Positions 58,174-64,000 of a DNA stretch of 64,000 nt are shown here, piece by piece. This stretch comes from Branchinecta lynchi. Its lineage: Eukaryota; Arthropoda; Branchiopoda; Anostraca; Branchinectidae. A program made the position numbers and the translations under genes. The notes under the pieces are model-generated. The model ran no database searches and was not told the origin of the DNA. It saw nothing but the letters and a program-made list of their open reading frames with translations. Position 1 is the first letter of the stretch, and every line of letters starts with the position of its first letter. The stretch lies in the NCBI GenBank assembly GCA_023053575.1, contig JAKZAP010000014.1:18626938-18690937 (forward strand). The letters run 5' to 3'.

Positions 58174-58720
58174 TCAGTCCCTTGAATTACGCGCTTGTGT
58201 CAGCACGACAGGTAGAGTGAAGCTTGAGCTTTCCATACATGTATTAATCTTTGCTATTGGCTTGGTACTTCTCAGTGAGTAGGGCTCTGAAAAAGCAAAC
58301 AAATTTATTTTTTTGTTTTCTGTGTTGTTTAATAGAATTCTGCTACTCTGCCAACTACTGCAGGTAAAGTGAAGCTCTGGGCTTTCAAACGATATATTAT
58401 TCACTGTTACTGGATTACCAAGTGTCATATTGTGTTGCTCTGAAAAATTTTTTGGTGAGCAAATGTAATTTCTGGTTTGTCTCTGCGATTTCTTGGGATT
58501 TTCTAACTTTTCAACCAGTTTTGGTAGATTTAAGCATGGACTTTCCACAGATACGCGTATCTCTGATATTGGCTTAGTCAGTTTCTTGCTGGTGTCCTCT
58601 GATAAACTCATTAGTTGTGTTTTTTTAACTGACCTGCTTGACCCTGTTGAATGTTTTGTTGTCTCACTATTCAGTTCACCTGACTGCCTGGTCCGGTACT
58701 AGTTCGTTCCATGCATTTTC
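58174..58720 (-). CDS. Hypothetical repeat-motif protein fragment
   Basis: The minus-strand frame from about 58611 to 58174 has 145 codons from the first ATG, and it stays open upstream to 58720. Three diverged internal repeats share the pattern TKPI-EI--SVESP-LNLP: LTKPISEIRVSVESPCLNLP, then GNPVTVNNISFESPELHFT, then STKPIAKINTCMESSSFTLP. Hydrophilic, Ser/Lys/Asn-rich, no recognised domain. An AG acceptor (ACCAGGCAG) precedes the frame, so it may be an exon. A partial inverted copy at 63040-63245 is frameshifted in an A run and has a deletion. Confidence 0.35.
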
Positions 58721-58729
58721 CATGCTTAA

Positions 58730-59945
58730 AATACTATTCTGGGGCTGTCTCTACACAACTACAGTAAGCGGTCAAGTAACACTCAATGGAACCTATTATC
58801 GCTCACCAGAGCTGCGTTTGATTTGCATTTCCAGTTGACTGATAGCGGTCAATTTATCCAATCTATTGAGATTGTCGACTGAAAGTTGACTTTGGACAAA
58901 CGAGAAGAAATGGTCTTCCATGGTTAACCGGTTAACCTACAGTAAGCGGTCAAGTCACACTCAATGGAACCTATTATCGCTCAACAGAAATGCGTTCGAT
59001 TCGCATTTCCAGTTGACTCAAATCATCACTTAGCAGTTTTATTTGGTATTCTCAGTTGACTGACAGCGTTCGATTTATCCAGTCGACTGAAGTTGTCGCT
59101 GAAAAGTTTGCTTTTGACAACCAAGAAGAAATGGTCATTCATTCCATGGTTAACTGGTTAAGCTACAGTAAGCGGTCAAGTAACGCTCAATGGAACTTGT
59201 TATCGCCCAACAGAGATGGGTTCGATTTGCCTTTCCAGTTGACTTAAATCATCTTTTTCCTGTTTTATTTGCTATTCTCAGTTGACTGACAGTGTTCGAT
59301 ATATCCAGTCGACTGAACTTGTTGATTAAAAGTTTACTTTTGACAACCGAGAACAAATGGTCATTCATTCAATGGTTAACCGGTTAAGCTACAGTAAGCG
59401 GTCAAGTAACGCTCAATGGAACTTATTATCGCTCACCAGAGCTGTGTTCAATTCGCATTTCCAGTTGACTCAAATCATCACTTAGCAGTTTTATTTGGTA
59501 TTCTCAGTTAACTGACAGCGTTCGATTTATCCAGTCAACTGAAGTTGTCGATGAAAAATTGACTTTTGACAACCAAGAAGAAATGGTCATTCGTTTTATT
59601 TGCTATTCTCAGTTGACTGACAGCGTTCGATATATCCAGTCGACTGAAATTGTTGATTAAAAGTTTACTTTTGACAACCGAGAACAAATGGTCATTCATT
59701 CAATGGTTAACCGGTTAAGCTACAGTAAGCGGTCAAGTAACGCTCAATGGAACTTATTATCGCTCACCAGAGCTGTGTTCAATTCGCATTTCCAGTTAAC
59801 TTAAATCATCATTTTGTAGTTTTATTTGCTATTCTCAGTTGACTGACAGCATTCTATATATCCAGTTGACTGAGATTGTCGAGTAAAAGTTGACTTTGGA
59901 CAACTGAGAACGAATGGTCATTCATTCCAAGGTTAAGCGTAGGTT
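58730..59945 (+). repeat. Satellite array S, forward units
   Basis: Five units, 180-330 bp apart, each with CTACAGTAAGCGGTCAAGTA, CTCAATGGAAC-TATTATCGC, TTTCCAGTTGACT, and, between them, GGTTAACCGGTTAA. The AACCGGTT core is palindromic. Units also contain TTATCCAGTCGACTGAA. No gene is seen. Confidence 0.85.
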
Positions 59946-60386
59946 GTGAAAAAGATTGCGGATTCCAACCCACCGGGCACCTTTTACTGGTCATCTTAAA
60001 TTGCGGCCATGAGGCCAACATTTTTTCATGTTCTAACAAATCTGGTGCTACAGAGTACGCTACCTACCCAATGATGGTAAAAAAAATAAAAAAAAATAAG
60101 CTTATTCTTAATGTCTTACACTGGCTATAGAAGTCCTAGCTAAAAGTGTTCAAGTTAACCTACATGAACTAACGTAAAGTCACCCACTCTGGTAATTTTT
60201 GTTTTGTTGGTTTTGGTGATTCTTTTTTAACATACCATATGTTCTTTACTAGTCCTCCATGAATATTCCTCTCACTCTTTTTCTAATTGTTGAAGTACTA
60301 TCTCCTCTACAGATGTTGCTCTTGTTATAGGAACATACTGTTGTATGTTACAAACATACTGTTGTTTGTATGTTGAAGTACTATAG

Positions 60387-60468
60387 ATGGGTGCACGTAA
60401 GAGGTCTCTTCATGAGACCTTCAAATTGAAGCGGCTACGTACAGCATCATCAAGGAGACAAGCAAAGG
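60387..60468 (+). CDS. Short exon-like frame in R3 (copy 1)
   Basis: ATG-started 27-codon basic peptide, MGARKRSLHETFKLKRLRTA then SSRRQAK, ending in G at a GTAATT donor. The other copies are at 60945-61026 (ATG kept) and 62218-62299 (ATG changed to ATT); all are 82 nt with the same frame and donor. The peptide is strongly basic, like the N-terminus of a DNA-binding or nuclear protein, but I do not recognise it. It may be the first exon of a transposon gene. Confidence 0.35.
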
Positions 60469-60589
60469 GTAATTTTAGTAATTGTCTAAATGTTATAGAA
60501 CATGATTAGGTCGCTTTGTCATATTGTTTTAGTGATGTTCCCTTACCTTCTCCAGTTTCCACACCCTTGCCAAGAGCTAAATCGAACAA

Positions 60590-63500
60590 TATGGATCAAC
60601 TGAGAACAGCAAATAAAACAGTAAAATGATGATTTAAGTTAGTTGGAAATGCGAATAGAATACAGCTCTGGGGAGTGATAATAGGTTCCATTGAGCGATA
60701 CTTGACTGCTTACTGTAGGTTAACCGGTTAACCATGCAATGATTTACCATTTTATCTCGATCGTCAAATTTTAACTTTTGGTGATTCTTTTTCACATACC
60801 ATATGTTCTTTACTAGTCCTCCATGAATATTCCTCTCACTCTTTTCCTAATTGTTGATCTCCTCTACAGATGTTGCTCTTGATATAGGAACGTACTATTG
60901 TATGTTACAAACATACTATTGTTTTGTTTGTTGAAGTACTATAGATGGGTGCACGTAAGAGGTCTCTTCATGAGAACCTCAAATTGAAGCGGCTAGGTAC
61001 AGCATCATCAAGGAGACAAGCAAAGGGTAATTTTAGTAATTGTCTAAATGTTATAGAACATGATTAGGTCGCTTTGTCATATTAATTTAGTGATATTCCC
61101 AGTCTAGTACACTAGCCCCTTTTCAGGCACGGTGCTCAAACGTCTAGCACCATGCCTGGGTGCTAGACGTTCAAGCACTGTACCTTGGATTTCATGTATG
61201 GTGCATGGATTTCAGTATACAGTGCATACATCAAAAACACAGTTTCTGTCATAAAAACTGAGCACCAGCTCGGACAGGGCTGAAATTACTACCATGAATT
61301 AGAGAAATCAAAGACAATCCTTTATATATTTTTCACAACAAAAACAAAAGGGCTCGACTGATGACAGATGTGAAAAACCTCATTTCCTTTTCTACATAGT
61401 CAAGGGTTTTGCATGCAAAGTGTCCTGTGACTCAGCTTTTTCTACCTAGCAGCCAACCAGAATATTGGCTCTTGGGGAATAGATAGGGAAAATACATGGA
61501 AAATAGATAGGGTGCTGTTAGGTTTTTCATCTCCATCATCATTAGAGCCCTTTTGTTTTTGTTGTGAAAAATATATAAAGGACTGTCTTTGATTTCTCTA
61601 ATTCATAGTAGTAATTTCAGCCCTGTCCGAGCCGGTGCTCAGTTGTGATGACAGAAATTGTGTTTTTTCTGTATGCACTGTATACTGAAGTCCATGCACC
61701 ATACATGAAATCCAAGGTACAGTGCTTGAACGTCTAGCACCCAGGCATGGTGCTAGACGTTTGAGCACCATGCCTGAAATGGGGCTAGTGTACTAGACTG
61801 GATATTCCCTTACCTTCTTGAGTTTCCACACCCTTGCCAAGAGCTAAATCGAACAATATGAATCAACTGAGAACAGCAAATAAAACAGTAAAATGATGAT
61901 TTAAGTTAGCTGGAAATTCGAATAGAATGCAGCTCTGGTGAGTGATAATAGGTTCCATTGAGCGATACTTAACTGCTTACTGTAGCAGTTAAGGTTAACC
62001 ATGGAAGGAATTACCATTTTATCTCGAACGTCAAAAGTCAACTTTTTGGTGATACTTTTTTCACATACCATATGTTTTACTAGTCCTCCATGAATATTCC
62101 TCTCACTCTTTTTCTAATTGTTGAAGTACTATCTCCTCTACAGATGTTGCTCTTGTTACAGGAACATACTATTGTATGTTACAAACATACTATTGTTTGT
62201 AGGTTGAAGTACTATAGATTGGTCCACGTAAGAGGTCTCTTCATGAGACCCTCAAATTGAAGCTGCTACGTACAGCATCATCAAGGAGACAAGCAAAGGG
62301 TAATTTTAGTAATTGTCTAAATGTTATAGAACATGATTAGGTCGCTTTGTCATATTGTTTTAGTGATGTTCCCTTACCTTCTTGAGTTTCCACACCCTTG
62401 CCAAGAGCTAAATCGAACAATATGAATCAACTGAGAACACCAAATAACAGAGTAAAATGATGATTAAAGTTAGCTGGACATGCGAATAGAATGCAGCTCT
62501 GGTGAGTGCTAATAGGTTCCATTGAGCGATACTTGACTGCTTACTGTAGGCTAACCGGTTAACCATGGAATGAATTACCATTTTATCTCGATCGGCAAAA
62601 GTCAACTTTTTGTTGACAATCTGAGTCGACTGGATAAATTGAATGCTAACTGAGAATAGCAAATAAAACAGCAAAAAGATTATTTCAGTCAACTGGAAAT
62701 GCAAATCAAACGCAGCTCTGGTGAGCGATAAAATGTTCCATTGAGCAATACTTGACCGCTTACTGTTGGTTAACCGGTTATCGGTGGAACCAATGACCGT
62801 TTGTTGTCAGTCGTCCAAAGTCAACTTTTAGTGGACAATCTCAATAAATTGGATAAATTGAACGCTATCAGTCAACTGAGAATAGCAAACAAAACGGCAA
62901 AATGATAACTTAAGTCAACTGGAAATGCGAATTAAACGCAGCTCTGGTGGGCGATAATAGGTTCCATTGAGTGTTACTGACCACTTACTGTAGTTGTGTA
63001 GAGACAGCCCCAAAATAGTATTTTAAGCATGGAAAATGCATGGAACGAACTAGTACCGGACCAGGCAGTCAGGTGAACTGAACGGCGAGACAACAAAAGA
63101 TTCAACAGGGTCTAGCAGGTCAGTTAAAAAAAACACAGCTAATGAGTTTATCAAAGGACACCAGCAAGAAACTGACTCAGAGATACACGTATCTGTGGAA
63201 AGTCCATGCTTAAATCTACCAAAACTGGTTGTAAAGTTAGAAAATCCCAAGAAAGACAATCTGAGCTGACTGGATAAACTGAATGGTAACTGAGAATAGC
63301 AAATAAAGCAGCAAAAAGGTTATTTCAGTCAACTGGAAATGCAAATCAAACGCAGCTCTGGTGAGCGATAAAATGTTCCATTGAGCGATACTTGACCACT
63401 TACTGTTGGTTAACCGGTTATCCATGGAACGAATGACCATTTGTTGTCGGTCGTCCAAAGTCAACTTTTAGCGGACAATGTCAGTCGACTGGATAAATAG

Positions 63501-64000
63501 AACCTATCAGTCAACTGACAATAGGAAATAAAACTGCAAAATGACAATTTAAGTTAACTGGAAACGAGAATCAAATGCAGCTCTAGTGAGAGATAAAATG
63601 TTCCATCGAGCGATACTTGACCGCTTACTTTAACCGGTTATCCATGGAACAAATGACCGTTTGTTCTCTGTTGTCAAAAGTCACCTTTAGTCGTCAGTGT
63701 CAAAAGTCACCTTGTCAGTCTACTGGATAAATTGAACGCTATCAGTCAACTGAGAATAGCAAATGAAACAGCGAAATGATGATTTCAGCCGACAGGAAAT
63801 GCGGATCGAACCCAGCTCTGGTGAGCGATGATATGTACATTGAGCGTTACTTGACCGCTTACTGTAGCTTAACCGCTTAACCATGGAACGAATGACCATT
63901 TATTCTCGGTCGTCAAAAGTCAAATTTTAGTCCAAAATCTCAGTCGACTGGATAAATTGAACGCTATCAGTCAATCCAAATCAAACGCAGCTCTGGTGAG
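60590..64000 (-). repeat. Satellite array S, inverted units
   Basis: Inverted S units at about 60600-60770, 61845-62040 and 62405-62620 alternate with R3, then run tandemly to the window edge with GAACGCTATCAGTCAACTGA, GCAGCTCTGGTGAGCGATA and CTTGACCGCTTACTGT words. At 62990-63245 a segment is the inverse of 58500-58760. Confidence 0.85.
61100..61800. mobile_element. hAT-like foldback element, copy 2
   Basis: 701 bp, same length and arm structure (61100-61355 and 61545-61800) as 1844-2544, differing at scattered bases only. Ends CAGTCTAGTACACTAG and CTAGTGTACTAGACTG form perfect outer repeats. The flanking duplication is GATATTCC (61092-61099 and 61801-61808). Unfilled versions of this target are at about 60532-60550 and 62365-62382 (GTGATGTTCCCTTACC), which confirm the insertion boundaries. 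Confidence 0.93.

Larger units (their letters stand above)
60190..62400 (+). repeat. R3 units, three copies
   Basis: Copies at about 60190-60570, 60770-61099 (continued at 61809-61840) and 62045-62395. Each has CATACCATATGTTCTTTACT, CATGAATATTCCTCTCACTC, paired ACATACT-TTGTATGTT palindromes, a short exon-like frame and CATGATTAGGTCGCTTTGTC. Inverted S units lie between them. Confidence 0.8.

Overview
This is non-coding-rich animal DNA. The one gene that can be reconstructed with matching splice sites and phases is a Cys-loop ligand-gated chloride channel on the minus strand, with exons scattered from about 51.2 kb down to 6.85 kb. Its TM2-TM3 sequence (MLNFFTTSNGFRS, NLTAMNVWDGVC, YVGRKRP) is the signature I associate with the arthropod pH-sensitive chloride channel (pHCl) group. 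The organism is therefore most likely an arthropod with a large, transposon-swollen genome; I cannot name the species. The family name rests on recalled conserved motifs, not on a search.

Gene layout, in transcription order (right to left): a doubtful N-terminal exon near 54.74-54.91 kb; Cys-loop exon 51156-51238; loop-C exon 45647-45787; two alternative pre-TM1/TM1/TM2-start exons, A (29348-29500) and B (29152-29304), each 153 nt, with identical phases and only 43 nt between them; TM2-TM3 exon 22902-23116; a cysteine-rich cytoplasmic-loop exon 11515-11613; and the TM4 and stop exon 6848-6976. The exons join in frame through phases 1, 1, 1, 0 and 0. The signal peptide and the exon carrying the WxPDxxF part of the ligand-binding domain were not found. 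The main discovery is the A/B pair. Exon A has the usual Pro-Ala-Arg anion filter at the start of TM2, whereas exon B has Arg-Ala-Arg, so splicing should swap the pore entrance of the channel.

Almost everything else is repeats. There are at least two large dispersed families with internal minisatellites. R1 has GGGATCCCAAAA ends and about 130-bp internal repeats; it occurs near 13.6, 15.9, 20.2, 40.2 and 48.4 kb. R2 has ends around TATGGCACTTG; it occurs near 0, 7, 12.8, 17.8, 32.2, 53.6 and 55.4 kb. There are also many foldback or MITE elements, several with clear target-site duplications (538-916, 1844-2544 and its twin 61100-61800, 22595-22852, 28224-28697); tRNA-derived SINEs; and decayed non-LTR retrotransposon pieces (reverse transcriptase at 35.6-36.3 kb, C-terminal or 3' ends at 27.0, 32.8, 44.1 and 51.7 kb, a gag-like zinc knuckle at 7.4 kb).

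From 58.2 kb to the right edge there is a complex array. A roughly 180-330 bp satellite with a GGTTAACCGGTTAA core runs forward to about 59.94 kb and then reappears inverted. The inverted units alternate with three copies of another unit that carries a short conserved exon-like reading frame. A 701-bp hAT-like foldback element has inserted into one of these copies.

Stretches with nothing I can assign: about 2.55-3.6 kb, 10.05-10.56 kb, 11.62-12.6 kb, 16.9-17.8 kb, 18.5-20.1 kb, 31.05-32.1 kb, 36.3-37.2 kb, 41.0-42.7 kb, 46.93-47.29 kb, 47.4-48.15 kb, 53.0-53.6 kb and 54.93-55.42 kb. These look like intronic or intergenic DNA with decayed repeats.
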